The notes: a model not told the origin generated them from the sequence alone. A stretch of DNA of 64,000 nucleotides from Nocardia sp. NBC_01730 (GCF_035920445.1 NZ_CP109162.1:7626001-7690000), one strand, 5' to 3'. Numbered from the stretch's first letter, positions 1 to 10,010 are shown. Program-made: numbers and translations.

Positions 1-1806
1 GATTTCGGTCTCGTCGCCGACGCCGCGTTGGACAAGGGCGACGAAATCGCGGGCGCGGAACTCGGCCTGGCGGGTCATTTCCCATGCCGCCGACCAGGCC
101 AGCGTGCGGGGGAGGGGCTCGGCGATGTCGGCGATGCGGTTGACGAGCACGTCGAGCGAGCCCGCGTCCAGCCGGACCGAGCAATAGGTGAGGTCGTCGT
201 CGTTGATCAGCACGAACTGCCCGCGCGGCACGCCGACCAGCTCGGGAACCTCGGTGCGCTCGGCGGCGTCGAGGTCGAGTTCGACGCGCTTGGTGCGCAC
301 CAGCTTTCCGTCCTGGTCGGTGTAGACGCCGACGGCGAGGCGGTGCACGCGCCATTCACCCGCGCCCGGCTCCGCGCCCTCCTGTACTACGGCGAACGAG
401 GTGAACCTGCCCTCGGCGTCTACCTCGAAGTCCGGGCGCAGGATGTTCAGGCCGGTGGTTTTGAGCCACTGCGCCCCCCAGGTGGACAGGTCGCGTCCGG
501 AAGCTTTCTCCAGCGCCGCCAGTAGATCGTCGAACGTGGCGTTGCCGTAGGCGTGTTCGGCGAAGTACATGCGCAGACCGGCGAGGAACGGCGCGAGGCC
601 CACATAGGCGACCAGCTGCTTCAGGACGCTGGCGCCCTTGGCGTAGGTGATGCCGTCGAAGTTCACCTCGACCGCATCCAGGTCGGGGATGTCCGCGGCG
701 ATCGGATGGGTGGAGGGCAGCTGGTCCTGGCGGTAGGCCCAGGACTTCTCCACGTTCGCGAAGGTGGTCCATGCGTTGGTGTATTCGGTGGCCTCGGACT
801 GACACAGCACCGCGGCGAAGGTGGCGAACGACTCGTTCAGCCACAGGTCGTCCCACCACTTCATGGTGACCAGGTCGCCGAACCACATATGCGCCATCTC
901 GTGCAGCACGGTCTCGGCGCGGCGCTCGTAGGACGCGCGGGTCACCTTGGAGCGGAAGACGTAGTCCTCCAGGAAGGTCACCGCGCCCGCGTTCTCCATC
1001 GCGCCCGCATTGAACTCCGGCACGAACAGCTGGTCGTACTTGCCGAACGCGTAGGGGACGCCGAAGTTCCCGTGGTAGAACCCGAATCCCTGCTTGGTCT
1101 CAGTGAACAGACGTTCGGCGTCCATGTGCTCGGCCAGTGAGGCGCGGCAGTAGATGCCGAGCGGGATGCTGCCGTGCTCGTCGGTGTAGACGTCGGTCCA
1201 TCGCGCGTACGGGCCCGCGATGAGCGCGACCAAGTAGGTGCTCATCTTCGGGGTGGTTCGGAAGATGTGCTTGCCCGGGTCGGCCGCGACGGTGTGCACG
1301 ACGGCGGCATTGGAGACGACCTGCCAGTCGGCGGGCGCGGTGACCGTCAGGTCGAAGGTTGCCTTCAGGTCGGGCTGGTCGAAGCAGGCGAACATCCGTT
1401 TGGCGTCGGCGGTTTCGAACTGCGAGTACAGGTACACGGCCCCGTCGGCCGGGTCGACGAACCGGTGCAAACCCTCGCCGGTGTGCGAGTACTCGCAGTC
1501 TGCCTCGACCACCAGCTCGTTGCGCTCGGCCAGATCGGCCAGCGTGATTCCGGTCGACTCGTCGTAGTCGGAGATGTCCAGGACGGCGCCGTTGAGCACT
1601 GCCGAGCGCACATGGTGCGCCATGATATCGACGAACGTGCTCGCGCCTTCGGTCGCGGTGAAGGTCGCAGTGGTGCGGGAGAAGAAGGTCTGCTCGCCCG
1701 GTTTGCCCGCCCCGTCGGTGAGATCCAGGTCGATCCGGTAGTTCTCGACCGATACCGTCGATGCGCGTTCGATCGCCTGGTCACGGGTGAGGTTGGGTGC
1801 GGACAT
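1..1806 (-). CDS. pepN: Aminopeptidase N (M1 family), C-terminus beyond window
   Basis: Zinc metallopeptidase that removes N-terminal residues from peptides in the cytoplasm. The minus-strand frame is open from an ATG at 1806 to the window edge, about 602 residues, so roughly the last third of an M1 enzyme of 850-860 residues is missing. The substrate-binding GAMEN motif lies near residues 268-272 and the zinc motif HEMAH near 301-305, followed by the expected downstream Glu region (LNESFA). AAGGAG lies just upstream of the ATG. It is divergent from purC. The neighbourhood with the Rv2466c-like gene, rpiB and nei downstream matches the Rv2464c-Rv2467 block of M. tuberculosis, with local insertions. 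Confidence 0.95.
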   Translation of the reverse strand, partial: MSAPNLTRDQAIERASTVSVENYRIDLDLTDGAGKPGEQTFFSRTTATFTATEGASTFVDIMAHHVRSAVLNGAVLDISDYDESTGITLADLAERNELVVEADCEYSHTGEGLHRFVDPADGAVYLYSQFETADAKRMFACFDQPDLKATFDLTVTAPADWQVVSNAAVVHTVAADPGKHIFRTTPKMSTYLVALIAGPYARWTDVYTDEHGSIPLGIYCRASLAEHMDAERLFTETKQGFGFYHGNFGVPYAFGKYDQLFVPEFNAGAMENAGAVTFLEDYVFRSKVTRASYERRAETVLHEMAHMWFGDLVTMKWWDDLWLNESFATFAAVLCQSEATEYTNAWTTFANVEKSWAYRQDQLPSTHPIAADIPDLDAVEVNFDGITYAKGASVLKQLVAYVGLAPFLAGLRMYFAEHAYGNATFDDLLAALEKASGRDLSTWGAQWLKTTGLNILRPDFEVDAEGRFTSFAVVQEGAEPGAGEWRVHRLAVGVYTDQDGKLVRTKRVELDLDAAERTEVPELVGVPRGQFVLINDDDLTYCSVRLDAGSLDVLVNRIADIAEPLPRTLAWSAAWEMTRQAEFRARDFVALVQRGVGDETEI

Positions 1807-2026
1807 GAGGCTCCTTCGTTGTCGAAGAACTGGCACGGGCGCACCCCACAATGCCATCTGGATGCGGCTGCCCGCGCGGGACTTTCCGCACCAACCCTAA
1901 CCACGCGGCCTGCTCCTGCGTGCCGACGACGGCGGCGGGCGGACGGCGCGGCTTCTTCGCCCACGGCGCGGCGGTATTCTGCCTGGTGCAGTGCAGGTTC
2001 ACCCCCATGGATTCGGAGGCTCGACG

Positions 2027-2863
2027 TTGAAGCATGTGCACGCCGGGAAGGTGCGTGACCTGTACGAGGACGGCGATACCCTGTTGCTGGTCGCCTCCGA
2101 CCGGGTCTCGGTGTACGACGTCGTGTTGCCGACGCCGATCCCGGACAAGGGTGCGCTGCTGACTCAGCTGTCGAACTGGTGGTTCGAGTACTTCACCGAT
2201 GTGCCCGATCACGTGGTCTCCGCCACCGACGTGCCCGCCGAGTTCGCGGGCCGCGGAATCCGGGTCAAGCCGCTGAAGATGGTGCAGATCGAATGCATTG
2301 CCCGCGGCTACCTGACCGGTTCGGGGCTCGTGGAGTATCGGCGAACGGGTTCGGTGTCCGGGGTGGCGCTCCCACCAGGGCTGCGCGAGGGTGACAAGTT
2401 GCCGGAGCCGATCTTCACACCGACCACCAAGGCGTCGCAGGGGCACGACGAGTCGATCACGTTTGTGGACGTGGTGAACCAGGAAGGGCGCGAGGTCGCC
2501 GAGCGGCTACGCGAGCTGACCCTGCACATCTACGCCCGCGGCGCGGCGCACGCCGCCGAACGTGGCGTTATCGTCGCCGACACCAAGGTCGAATTCGGCT
2601 GGGACGGCGACGTTCTCACCCTCGGCGACGAGGTGCTCACCTCGGACTCCTCACGTTTCTGGCCCGCCGACGAATGGGAGCCGGGAAGGCCGCAGCGCTC
2701 GTTCGACAAGCAGTTCGTCCGCGACTGGTCGACCTCGACCGGCTGGGACAAGGAGCCTCCCGGCCCGCGGATCCCGGCCGACATCGTCGAAGCCACTCGG
2801 CGGAAGTACGTGGAGGCGTACGAGCTGATCACCGGCCGGACCTGGACGGGCGTGCCACAGTAG
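2027..2863 (+). CDS. purC: Phosphoribosylaminoimidazole-succinocarboxamide synthase
   Basis: SAICAR synthetase, which condenses CAIR with aspartate using ATP in purine synthesis. The 278-residue product starts with the family-typical hydrophilic segment MKHVHAGKVRDLYE, and the SAICAR signatures (SQGHDESITF, DTKVEFG, TSDSSRFWP) follow in order. I chose the TTG at 2027 because GGAGG lies 7 nt upstream and homology starts there; a GTG at 1991 would add 12 unconserved residues. The gene converges on the Nudix gene with only 7 bp between stop codons. Confidence 0.95.
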   Translation: MKHVHAGKVRDLYEDGDTLLLVASDRVSVYDVVLPTPIPDKGALLTQLSNWWFEYFTDVPDHVVSATDVPAEFAGRGIRVKPLKMVQIECIARGYLTGSGLVEYRRTGSVSGVALPPGLREGDKLPEPIFTPTTKASQGHDESITFVDVVNQEGREVAERLRELTLHIYARGAAHAAERGVIVADTKVEFGWDGDVLTLGDEVLTSDSSRFWPADEWEPGRPQRSFDKQFVRDWSTSTGWDKEPPGPRIPADIVEATRRKYVEAYELITGRTWTGVPQ

Positions 2864-2870
2864 CCGCGGG

Positions 2871-3353
2871 TCAGAGCGCCAGGTGCTCGGCCAGCCGGTC
2901 CGGACAAGGCCGCTGGCCCGCGGCCAGCTTGTCGCGGGCGGTGGCAAGATCGAACCACCCGGCGCGGTCGATCTCCGGAAACTGGGTGATAGTGCCCGAG
3001 CGCGGCGGCCACTCCAGTTCGAAGGTTCCCGGCGCGATGTCGGCGGGATCCAGGTCGCCCTCGACGGCCCAGACGGTGAGGCTCTTCTTTCCTTTGCCGC
3101 TGCCGTAGCGCACCTCGCCCAGCGGTATCCACTCGCCGTCCGGAACGGGCAGGCCGAGCTCCTCGGTGAATTCGCGATCGGCCGCAGTGCGCGCGTCTTC
3201 GGACTCCGGCTCGTACTCGCCCTTGGGAATCGACCAGGCGCCCAGGTCTTTTCGCGCCCAGAACGGGCCACCCATGTGCCCGAGCAACACCTCGACGCCG
3301 TGGTCGGCGGACCGGCGGAACAGCAGGACTCCCGCGCTGTGTTTGTCTGCCAC
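2871..3353 (-). CDS. Nudix hydrolase
   Basis: Small hydrolase of nucleoside-diphosphate-linked compounds; the substrate cannot be told from sequence. The 160-residue protein carries a complete Nudix box, G-x5-E-x7-REFTEELG, around residues 48-70. The N-terminal strand SAGVLLFRR and the motif PKGEYEPES are typical of the NTP pyrophosphohydrolase/DNA-repair-like subfamily. I start at the GTG at 3353 (VADKHSAGV) rather than the longer open frame to 3467, whose extra residues are Arg/Ala-rich and look like non-coding high-GC translation. Confidence 0.85.
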   Translation of the reverse strand: MADKHSAGVLLFRRSADHGVEVLLGHMGGPFWARKDLGAWSIPKGEYEPESEDARTAADREFTEELGLPVPDGEWIPLGEVRYGSGKGKKSLTVWAVEGDLDPADIAPGTFELEWPPRSGTITQFPEIDRAGWFDLATARDKLAAGQRPCPDRLAEHLAL

Positions 3354-3490
3354 ACCAGGTAGTCTGCCCCGGCCGCGGTCGGCAGGCTGCCGCGCCCCGG
3401 CCGTGTCGGCGTCGGGTAGGCAACTGCGCCTGGACCACCCGCTCGACCGCGATTGCGCGGTCGGCATGTACGCCGCCGAGATCCGTGCGG

Positions 3491-4765
3491 CTACGTGTGG
3501 CCGAACGTGTTCTGAGCGTGCCCGTCCCTGCGCAGCTGGGCGGCGCGGATGGTCAGGTAGTCACGTTCAGGGGAACTGGTGGTGCGGGCGGCCGCTGCCG
3601 TGTAGTGGGTGATGGCGGCGTCGAAATCGCCTGCCATTTCGCGGAGATGGCCGCGGACGGCGTCGAGCCGGTGACTGCCCGCCAGCTGCTCGTCGAGGGT
3701 CGAGGCGAGTTCGAGACCTGCCGAGGGCCCCGACACCATTGCGCTGGCCACCGCGCGGTTGAGGGTCACCATGGGGTTGTCGGAGAGCTGTTCGAGCCGG
3801 GTGTACATCGTGCGGATCGTCGGCCAGTCGGTGTCCTCGGCGCGCGCCGCCTGCGCGTGCAGCACCGCGATGACCGCCTGGATCTGGTAGGGCCCGCGCA
3901 GGCCCTCGGCCAGCGTGCCGGTGGTCAGCGTGGTCCCCTCGGCGATCAGCGCGCGATCCCACAGCGCGCGGTGCTGTTCGGCCAGTGGGATGAGTTCGCC
4001 GTGCGCGCCGGTGCGCGCGGCCCGCCGGGCATCGGTGAGCAGCATGAGCGCGAGCAGCCCGATGACCTCGGCGTCGTCGGGCAGCAGCCGGTGCACCGCC
4101 CTGGTCAGCCGGATCGCCTCGCCGGAGAGGTCCGTGCGGTGCAGCGACGATCCCGAGCTGGTGGTGTGGCCCTCGTTGAAGATCAGGTACAGCACGTGCA
4201 GGACCGCGCCGAGCCGCTCGCGCCACCGCGCGTCGCCGGGGCGCGCGAAAGGCCGGTCCAACGTGGCCAGCTTCTTCTTCGCCCGCGTGATCCGTTGCGC
4301 CATCGTCCTTTCCGGCAACAGGAAGGCGCGCGCGATCTGCTCGGTGGTGAGGCCGCCGACCGCCCGCAGGGTGAGCGCGATGGCACTCGCCGGCGACAGT
4401 GCGGGGTGGCAGCACAGGAACAGCATCGCGAGCGTGTCGTCGTGGTCGACCGGGGCGGCATCGGTGACGTCGCGTTCGAAGGCGGTGGTCTCTCTGCGCC
4501 GCCGGGCCACCTCGGCGCGCACCGCGTCGGCCATCCGACGCTGCGCCACCTGGATCAGCCAGGCACGGGGGTGGTCCGGCAGACCTTCGGACGGCCACTG
4601 CGTGGCGGCCGCAAGCATCGCCTCCTGCAGTGCGTCCTCGGCCGTGTCGAAATCGCCGAACCGGCGGACGAGCGTTCCGAGGACCTGCGGCGCCAGTGCG
4701 CGCAGCAGGTCCTCGGTGCTCGCCGGGAGCGATGTGTCGTCGGGCACCGCACGCCGGTCGCTCAC
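3491..4765 (-). CDS. ECF-type RNA polymerase sigma factor, ECF42-like (DUF6596)
   Basis: A 424-residue protein with an N-terminal sigma-70 region 2 (FDTAEDALQEAML and AWLIQVAQRRMADAVR, residues 38-85), a region 4 helix-turn-helix near residues 135-170 (GLTTEQIARAFLLPERTMAQRI) and a long helical C-terminal extension of about 240 residues that is TPR-like. This architecture and the adjacent DGPF/YCII gene are characteristic of the ECF42 group, which usually lacks an anti-sigma factor; none is seen here. Its start overlaps the end of the upstream DGPF gene by 4 bp, so the two are translationally coupled. Confidence 0.88.
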   Translation of the reverse strand: MSDRRAVPDDTSLPASTEDLLRALAPQVLGTLVRRFGDFDTAEDALQEAMLAAATQWPSEGLPDHPRAWLIQVAQRRMADAVRAEVARRRRETTAFERDVTDAAPVDHDDTLAMLFLCCHPALSPASAIALTLRAVGGLTTEQIARAFLLPERTMAQRITRAKKKLATLDRPFARPGDARWRERLGAVLHVLYLIFNEGHTTSSGSSLHRTDLSGEAIRLTRAVHRLLPDDAEVIGLLALMLLTDARRAARTGAHGELIPLAEQHRALWDRALIAEGTTLTTGTLAEGLRGPYQIQAVIAVLHAQAARAEDTDWPTIRTMYTRLEQLSDNPMVTLNRAVASAMVSGPSAGLELASTLDEQLAGSHRLDAVRGHLREMAGDFDAAITHYTAAAARTTSSPERDYLTIRAAQLRRDGHAQNTFGHT

Positions 4766-5163
4766 TGCTCGGTGGCGGGAGCGCCCATCACCGCGCGGAC
4801 TTCGATGTATTCGCCGATCGGTTTGCCGCCGGGGCCCGGTGCGGCAGAGGCTTGCGCTGCGATCTCGTAGGCCCGGTCGGGGCTGTCCACGTCGACGATC
4901 CAGTACCCGGCCAGGAACTCTTTGGTCTCCGGAAACGGCCCGTCGGTGACTACCGGTGCTGACCGCCCGTCCGAGCTGACCACTCGTGCTTCGGTCGGAC
5001 CAGCCAGCCCCTGCCCGTCGACCAGTTCGCCCGACTCAGCCAACTGTGCACCGAGCGCACGCTGGAAGTCTATGTGCGCCCGGATCTCTTCCGGCGACCA
5101 TTGGGCTATCGGAGTGTCGCAGTAGGCGGCGGGTGCATAGGTCTTCAGCAGCATGTACTTCAT
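4762..5163 (-). CDS. YCII/DGPF-domain protein
   Basis: A 133-residue alpha-beta barrel protein beginning MKYMLLKTYAP, with a central DGPFPETKEFLAGYWIVDV motif that defines the DGPF branch of the YCII family. It lies directly upstream of, and overlaps by ATGA, the ECF42-like sigma factor gene. That pairing is recurrent in actinobacteria and suggests the protein is part of the sigma factor's signalling or regulon. The biochemical function of DGPF proteins is not established. Confidence 0.9.
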   Translation of the reverse strand: MKYMLLKTYAPAAYCDTPIAQWSPEEIRAHIDFQRALGAQLAESGELVDGQGLAGPTEARVVSSDGRSAPVVTDGPFPETKEFLAGYWIVDVDSPDRAYEIAAQASAAPGPGGKPIGEYIEVRAVMGAPATEQ

Positions 5164-5275
5164 GGTTCGACTCCTCTTCTCCGGCTCCGGGCCGTTCGGA
5201 GCGCCCGTGCGGCGCGCTCGGGAAAAGGTCGGAGTCCGTCGTGCCGATTCGACGTTGTTCTGATAGTGATCAGCA

Positions 5276-6508
5276 TCACAACGGCGCGGTCACGTCGGCG
5301 AGCCGATCCGGGTCGACCGGCTCGCCGGCGAGGATCAGCTCTTTGATCCGGTCGCTCACATCCCAGACGTTCACGTTCATCCCTGCGAGTATCCGATTGT
5401 CCGAGTCCAGCCAGAACGCGACGAACTCGCGCGCGGCAGGGTCGCCGCGCACGACGACCCTGCCGTAGCCGCCCGGCGCCGCATAGCCGGTGTACTCCAT
5501 GCCGAGGTCGTACTGGTCGGTGAAGAAGTAGGGCAGCCGGTCATAGGTGGCTGGTTTGCCGAGCATGGTCGCGGCCGCGACCGCGGGCTGGTTGAGCGCG
5601 TTCGCCCAGTGCTCCACCCGGATACGGCTGCCGAGGACCGGGTGCTGCTGCGTGGCGATGTCACCGACGGCGACGATGTTCGGATCGCTGGTGGCCAGAT
5701 GCTCGTCGACGAGCACGCCGCCGTCCACCGCGAGCCCAGCATCGGCGGCCAGCTCGATGTTCGGGCGGGCGCCCACTGCGACCAGCACCGCGTCGGCCTC
5801 GATCGTGCTGCCGTCACCGAGCCGGACACCGTCGGCGAGCGCGGTCGCGATGGCGTCCTTCGTGGTGATCTCGGAGACCTGCGCGCCGAACCGGAAATCG
5901 ACCCCGTGCGACCGGTGCAGGTCGGCGAACACCTCGCCCATCTCCGGGCCGAGCGCCGCGAGCAGCGGGAGGTCGGCGGTCTCGACAATGGTCACCTGAA
6001 CACCGGCCGCACGGGCCGCCGCCGCGACCTCCAGACCGATCCAGCCCGCGCCGATGATGACGATCCGGCGTGCGCTGCCGAACAGCTCGATCAAGGTATC
6101 GGAGTCTTCGATGGTGCGCAGCGTGTACACATTGGGTGCGTCCGCTCCGGGAATCGGCAGCGTGCGCGGCGTCGAGCCGGTGGCGAGCGCAAGCTTGTCG
6201 TAGGGCACAGTAGAACCGTCGGGCAGAGTGACCGTCTTAGCGGCGGTGTCGAGCCCGGTCACCGTGGTGCCGAGCCGGACCTCGACATGATGGTCGCGGT
6301 ACCACTGGGCGGGGGCGGCGGTGAACTCGCTGAGCGCCTTCTTGCCCAAAAGGTGTTCCTTCGACAGCGGCGGACGTTCGTAGGGCAGCTGCTCCTCGGC
6401 GCCGATCAGCGTCACGCTTCCGTCGAAGTCCTTGTCCCGCAACGCTTCCGCAATTTTGGCCGCGGCCAGCCCGCCGCCGACGATGACGAAACGCTGATCA
6501 GAACTCAT
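5276..6508 (-). CDS. FAD-dependent ferredoxin reductase-type oxidoreductase
   Basis: A 410-residue flavoprotein with an N-terminal FAD-binding Rossmann motif ([13 protein letters not shown], residues 11-23), a second NAD(P)H-binding GxGxxG motif ([15 protein letters not shown] near 150), the conserved VAVGARPN and VGDIA segments and a C-terminal reductase domain. This is the rubredoxin/ferredoxin reductase (ArsD/BphA4-like) family, which passes electrons from NAD(P)H to a ferredoxin. No ferredoxin or cytochrome P450 gene is next to it, so the partner is unknown. Confidence 0.9.
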   Translation of the reverse strand: MSSDQRFVIVGGGLAAAKIAEALRDKDFDGSVTLIGAEEQLPYERPPLSKEHLLGKKALSEFTAAPAQWYRDHHVEVRLGTTVTGLDTAAKTVTLPDGSTVPYDKLALATGSTPRTLPIPGADAPNVYTLRTIEDSDTLIELFGSARRIVIIGAGWIGLEVAAAARAAGVQVTIVETADLPLLAALGPEMGEVFADLHRSHGVDFRFGAQVSEITTKDAIATALADGVRLGDGSTIEADAVLVAVGARPNIELAADAGLAVDGGVLVDEHLATSDPNIVAVGDIATQQHPVLGSRIRVEHWANALNQPAVAAATMLGKPATYDRLPYFFTDQYDLGMEYTGYAAPGGYGRVVVRGDPAAREFVAFWLDSDNRILAGMNVNVWDVSDRIKELILAGEPVDPDRLADVTAPL

Positions 6509-6689
6509 AGCGGACTCCTTCGCGGAAGGGAACCGGGCTCCTGCCGACCAACCCTACTTGGCAGCTGCGCGGCAGCTCGGGAAAATGGCGCGTCGGGTGG
6601 GAACGAATCGCGCGTCGACGTGGTTGGTCGGTATGGGCGGCGGGTGTGCCGCACCACCCATACCGGACGCGATCGAGAGGAAGCCACCC

Positions 6690-7334
6690 GTGACCGACAA
6701 AGCCACCAAGGATGTCGCCGATTTCTGGTTCGACCCGCTGTGCCCCTGGTGTTGGATCACGTCCCGCTGGATCCTCGAGGTCGAGCAGGTCAGGGATATC
6801 GATGCCCGGTTCCACGTGATGAGCCTTTCGGTTCTCAACGAAGACAAGGAAGATCTGCCCCCGCAGTATCAGGAGTTGCTTGCCACCGGGTGGGGCCCGG
6901 TCCGAGTCGCGATTGCCGCGGCCCAGGAGCACGGCGACAAGGTGCTGTCGCCGCTTTACACCGCGATGGGCACCCGCATCCACAACCGGCGCGCCGAATA
7001 CGACCGGGAGAGCCGCAAGGAGACCCTTGCCGCGGTGATCGCCGACTCGCTCGCCGAGGTCGGCCTGCCCGCCGAACTGGCCGCGGCGGCCGAAAGCACC
7101 GACTATGACGAGGCGCTGCGCAAGAGTCATCATGAGGGTATGGACAAGGTGGGACCGGACGTCGGCACCCCGACCATCCACATCAACGGGACCGCGTTCT
7201 TCGGCCCTGTCCTTTCCCGCATTCCGCGCGGCGAGGAGGCGGGCAAACTCTGGGACGGTGCCGTCGCGCTGGCGTCCTACCCGCACTTCTTCGAGCTGAA
7301 GCGGACGCGGACCGAGGATCCGTCGTTCGACTGA
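6690..7334 (+). CDS. DsbA-family mycothiol-dependent reductase (Rv2466c-like)
   Basis: A 214-residue thioredoxin-fold protein without a signal peptide. The active-site motif is CPWC in [14 protein letters not shown] near the N-terminus, the signature of the Rv2466c group, a mycothiol-dependent nitroreductase/mycoredoxin-like enzyme. The cis-Pro loop is [16 protein letters not shown]. The GTG at 6690 follows GAGAGGAAG, and the longer open frame to 6558 adds implausible residues. It is divergent from the ferredoxin reductase. In mycobacteria the homologue sits beside rpiB and pepN, as it does here apart from the inserted M48 gene. Confidence 0.9.
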   Translation: MTDKATKDVADFWFDPLCPWCWITSRWILEVEQVRDIDARFHVMSLSVLNEDKEDLPPQYQELLATGWGPVRVAIAAAQEHGDKVLSPLYTAMGTRIHNRRAEYDRESRKETLAAVIADSLAEVGLPAELAAAAESTDYDEALRKSHHEGMDKVGPDVGTPTIHINGTAFFGPVLSRIPRGEEAGKLWDGAVALASYPHFFELKRTRTEDPSFD

Positions 7335-7346
7335 GCGTCGATGTGC

Positions 7347-7369
7347 GAGTGCCGCGGCGAGCGGCACTC
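7347..7369. terminator. Hairpin between convergent genes
   Basis: A perfect 9-bp inverted repeat (GAGTGCCGC / GCGGCACTC) with a 5-nt loop lies between the stop codons of the Rv2466c-like gene and the M48 protease gene. Its position suggests a bidirectional terminator. No long T tract follows, as is common in actinobacteria. Confidence 0.6.
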
Positions 7370-7376
7370 TCACAGG

Positions 7377-8489
7377 TCATGGAACGGGTTTCGACGGACT
7401 CGCCGGGGCTCGGCCGTAGGGACTCGGATAGCCGCTCGACGGGGGCGACGTGGCGTTCACGGGCAGGTTCGGGCGCAGGAACAGCTTGCCGTGCCTGCTG
7501 CGGTCGCGTAGCGCCCACATTCGCCAGGTGAGCACCGGGTGGTTGGACGTGGCGTTCACGGCCCAGACGAAGAAGCCCTTTTCGAACGCCGCCCGGTCGG
7601 CCATCTCGTCGAAGCCGACCAGCTTGTTCAGGTATTTGCCTGCGGCCAGCGTGCCCATCGCGGCGGGAACGCCGTTGTGCCGATAGCGGTAGCCGTGGTT
7701 GTCGGCGGTGTACTCTTGCGCGCGGATCAGCGAGCTTCCGATGATCGGCAGGAATGGCACCAGGAACATGCCGAGCTGTCGCCAGTACGAGGTGTGCCCG
7801 GCGGCGATGTGGCCGACCTCATGGCCGATGATGAACGCCAACGCGTCGGGTTCGCGTGCGGCGCCGCCGATCTCGAAAAGGTCGCTGTACACCACGACGT
7901 AGCGACGGAAGCCGTGTCCGCTGGCGAACGCGTTGATCTGACCGTTGCCGAGCACCACATACGCGTCCGGCACCTTCGTCATGCCGAAGCGGGCGGCTGC
8001 ATCGACCACGAGCTGATATCCCTCGGGGAATTGGGTCGGCGACATCTTCACACCGTTCACCCGCTGGGTCGCGTAGCTGACGCCGCGGCCGAGCCACAGC
8101 ACAAGCGGGGCCGCCGCGAACGCGAGAACGTACTGGTCGAAGTTGCCGGTCGCCAGTAGCAGCAGCGCGATCAGATAGGCGAACACGGTCAGCACGATCA
8201 CGACGACGAGCATCGGGATCTCCCAGCTATGCCTGGCGGGCATGCCGAACGGCGCGAGACCGCGCGGCTGTCGCTGCGGTGGGAGCCCAGGTGGCACCGG
8301 TGCGCCTGGGTAAAGGTTGTACTGGTACGGCGCCGCCGGATACGAACCCGATGGGGCGGCGGGATACGAGCCCGGCGGATGCGGCTGGCCGTAGGGCGCG
8401 TCCTGGGCACGGGCCCACCCCGCCTGCTGGGCATACGTGTCGGCCTGCGGGCCCGCCGGGTCGTGCGGCTGGGGTTCGTGCGGCTGCAT
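7377..8489 (-). CDS. M48 family membrane zinc metalloprotease
   Basis: A 370-residue protein. The first 100 residues are Pro/Gly/Tyr-rich and low complexity. Two transmembrane segments follow (about residues 92-115 and 118-135), and then an HtpX/Ste24-like peptidase domain with the zinc motif HEVGH in IIGHEVGHIAAGH. A further hydrophobic stretch (LGMFLVPFLPIIGSSLI) and the third-ligand segment TADNHG follow. It probably acts on membrane or misfolded proteins. The substrate is unknown. Confidence 0.88.
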   Translation of the reverse strand: MQPHEPQPHDPAGPQADTYAQQAGWARAQDAPYGQPHPPGSYPAAPSGSYPAAPYQYNLYPGAPVPPGLPPQRQPRGLAPFGMPARHSWEIPMLVVVIVLTVFAYLIALLLLATGNFDQYVLAFAAAPLVLWLGRGVSYATQRVNGVKMSPTQFPEGYQLVVDAAARFGMTKVPDAYVVLGNGQINAFASGHGFRRYVVVYSDLFEIGGAAREPDALAFIIGHEVGHIAAGHTSYWRQLGMFLVPFLPIIGSSLIRAQEYTADNHGYRYRHNGVPAAMGTLAAGKYLNKLVGFDEMADRAAFEKGFFVWAVNATSNHPVLTWRMWALRDRSRHGKLFLRPNLPVNATSPPSSGYPSPYGRAPASPSKPVP

Positions 8490-8650
8490 GGGATGGACTC
8501 TATTCAGTTGCCGGGAAAGGGAAGCGCAGCCTCAGACGGTGTTCGGACCTGTGGCCGTGAACATGGCGTACCAGTCGATTCGCGCAGACGGTATGTGGTC
8601 TTGATCGAGGGGTGTGCCCTGTCGCGAGCGTGGGTGGGCAGCCTGACACA

Positions 8651-9133
8651 ATGCCTGCCATGCGCGTATACCTGGGTGCCGACCATGCCGGTTTCGAACT
8701 GAAGAATCACGTCAAGGCCCATCTGCAGCAGGCGGGCCACGACGTCGTGGACTGCGGCGCGCTCGAATACGACGCGCTCGACGACTACCCCGCCTACTGC
8801 ATCGAGGCGGCCCGCCGTACCGTCGCCGATCCCGACAGTCTGGGCCTGGTGTTCGGCGGCAGCGGCAACGGCGAACAGATCGCTGCGAACAAAGTGCCCG
8901 GCGCCCGCTGCGCGCTGGCCTGGAGTGTCGAGACCGCCCAGCTGGCCCGCCAGCACAACAACGCGCAGCTGATCGGTATCGGCGGCCGCATGCACTCCAC
9001 GGAAGAGGCGCTGGCCATTGTGGACGCGTTCCTCACGACCCCGTGGTCGAATGAGGAACGCCACCAGCGGCGCATCGATATCCTCGCCGAATACGAGAAG
9101 ACCGGCGTCGCACCGTCGGTCCCCGCGTACTGA
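8651..9133 (+). CDS. rpiB: Ribose-5-phosphate isomerase B
   Basis: Interconverts ribose-5-phosphate and ribulose-5-phosphate in the pentose phosphate pathway. The 160-residue product has the LacAB/RpiB phosphate-binding N-terminus (VYLGADHAGFELK), the GGSGNGEQIAANKVPG active-site loop and EHNNAQL-type segment (RQHNNAQLIGIGGRMH). An in-frame ATG at 8660 would shorten it by three residues. The actinobacterial active-site arrangement is intact. The nei-type gene begins 18 bp downstream on the same strand. Confidence 0.96.
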   Translation: MPAMRVYLGADHAGFELKNHVKAHLQQAGHDVVDCGALEYDALDDYPAYCIEAARRTVADPDSLGLVFGGSGNGEQIAANKVPGARCALAWSVETAQLARQHNNAQLIGIGGRMHSTEEALAIVDAFLTTPWSNEERHQRRIDILAEYEKTGVAPSVPAY

Positions 9134-9151
9134 ACGCACCGCGGTACGGCT

Positions 9152-9964
9152 GTGCCGGAAGGACATACGTTGCACCGCCTCGCGCGGCTGCATCAGCGTC
9201 GCCTCGCGGGTAGCGTGGTGCGCGTATCCAGCCCGCAGGGCAAGTTCGCCGCCGGCGCGGCCAGGGTGGACGGTCAGGTGCTGACCAACGCTGAGGCATG
9301 GGGAAAGCACCTGCTGCACCATTACGATTCGGGCCTTGTCGTGCACGTGCATTTGGGCCTTTACGGCAAATTCAGCGAATCCGAGCTGCCGATGGGGGAG
9401 CCGGTCGGGCAGGTCAGGATGCGGATGATCGGGGTGCCGCAGGGACAGCCCGGATTCGGCACCGACCTGCGCGGGCCGACCGCCTGCGAGATCCTGTTCG
9501 CACCTGAGGTTTCCGCGCTCACCGATCGGCTCGGCCCGGATCCGCTACGCCGCGGCGCCGACCCGGATCGCGCATGGCACCGTATTCGCCGCTCGCGAAG
9601 GCCGATCGGCGCTCTGCTGATGGACCAGCAGGTGGTCGCCGGAGTAGGCAACGTCTACCGCGCGGAACTGCTGTTCCGGCATCGGGTTTCGCCGCATCGG
9701 CCCGGTACCGCCCTTGCGGACGGCGAGTGGGCGTCCATGTGGGCCGATCTCATCGCGCTGATGGGCGTGGGGGTGCGCGTCGGGAAGATGGTCGTGGTGC
9801 GACCAGAGCACGATCATGGCGAGCCCTCGTATTCGCCCGATCGTCCGCGCACCTATGTCTATCGACGCCACGGCGCACCGTGCCGATTGTGCGGCACGCC
9901 GATCGCCCATCAGGTCATGGAGGCGCGAAACCTCTTCTGGTGCCCCACCTGCCAACCGGGCTGA
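9152..9964 (+). CDS. Fpg/Nei family DNA glycosylase (Nei1-like)
   Basis: Base-excision repair glycosylase/AP lyase of 270 residues, starting with the catalytic MPEGHTLHRL (Pro and Glu directly after the start, GTG codon). The H2TH region (VVAGVGNVYRAELLF) and a C-terminal zinc finger (CRLCGTPIAH to CPTC) are complete. The PEGH N-terminus places it with endonuclease VIII/Nei rather than Fpg (PELP). It lies 18 bp after rpiB and is probably cotranscribed, as Rv2464c-Rv2465c are in M. tuberculosis. Confidence 0.93.
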   Translation: MPEGHTLHRLARLHQRRLAGSVVRVSSPQGKFAAGAARVDGQVLTNAEAWGKHLLHHYDSGLVVHVHLGLYGKFSESELPMGEPVGQVRMRMIGVPQGQPGFGTDLRGPTACEILFAPEVSALTDRLGPDPLRRGADPDRAWHRIRRSRRPIGALLMDQQVVAGVGNVYRAELLFRHRVSPHRPGTALADGEWASMWADLIALMGVGVRVGKMVVVRPEHDHGEPSYSPDRPRTYVYRRHGAPCRLCGTPIAHQVMEARNLFWCPTCQPG

Positions 9965-10010
9965 TCCGGCGGCGCCGGTCGCGAGGCGGACAGCTGGTCT
10001 GTGGAATGCG

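Noticed and set aside
1991..2026. Upstream extension of purC from a GTG
   Set aside because: Adds 12 residues outside the conserved N-terminus; TTG at 2027 has GGAGG at proper distance.
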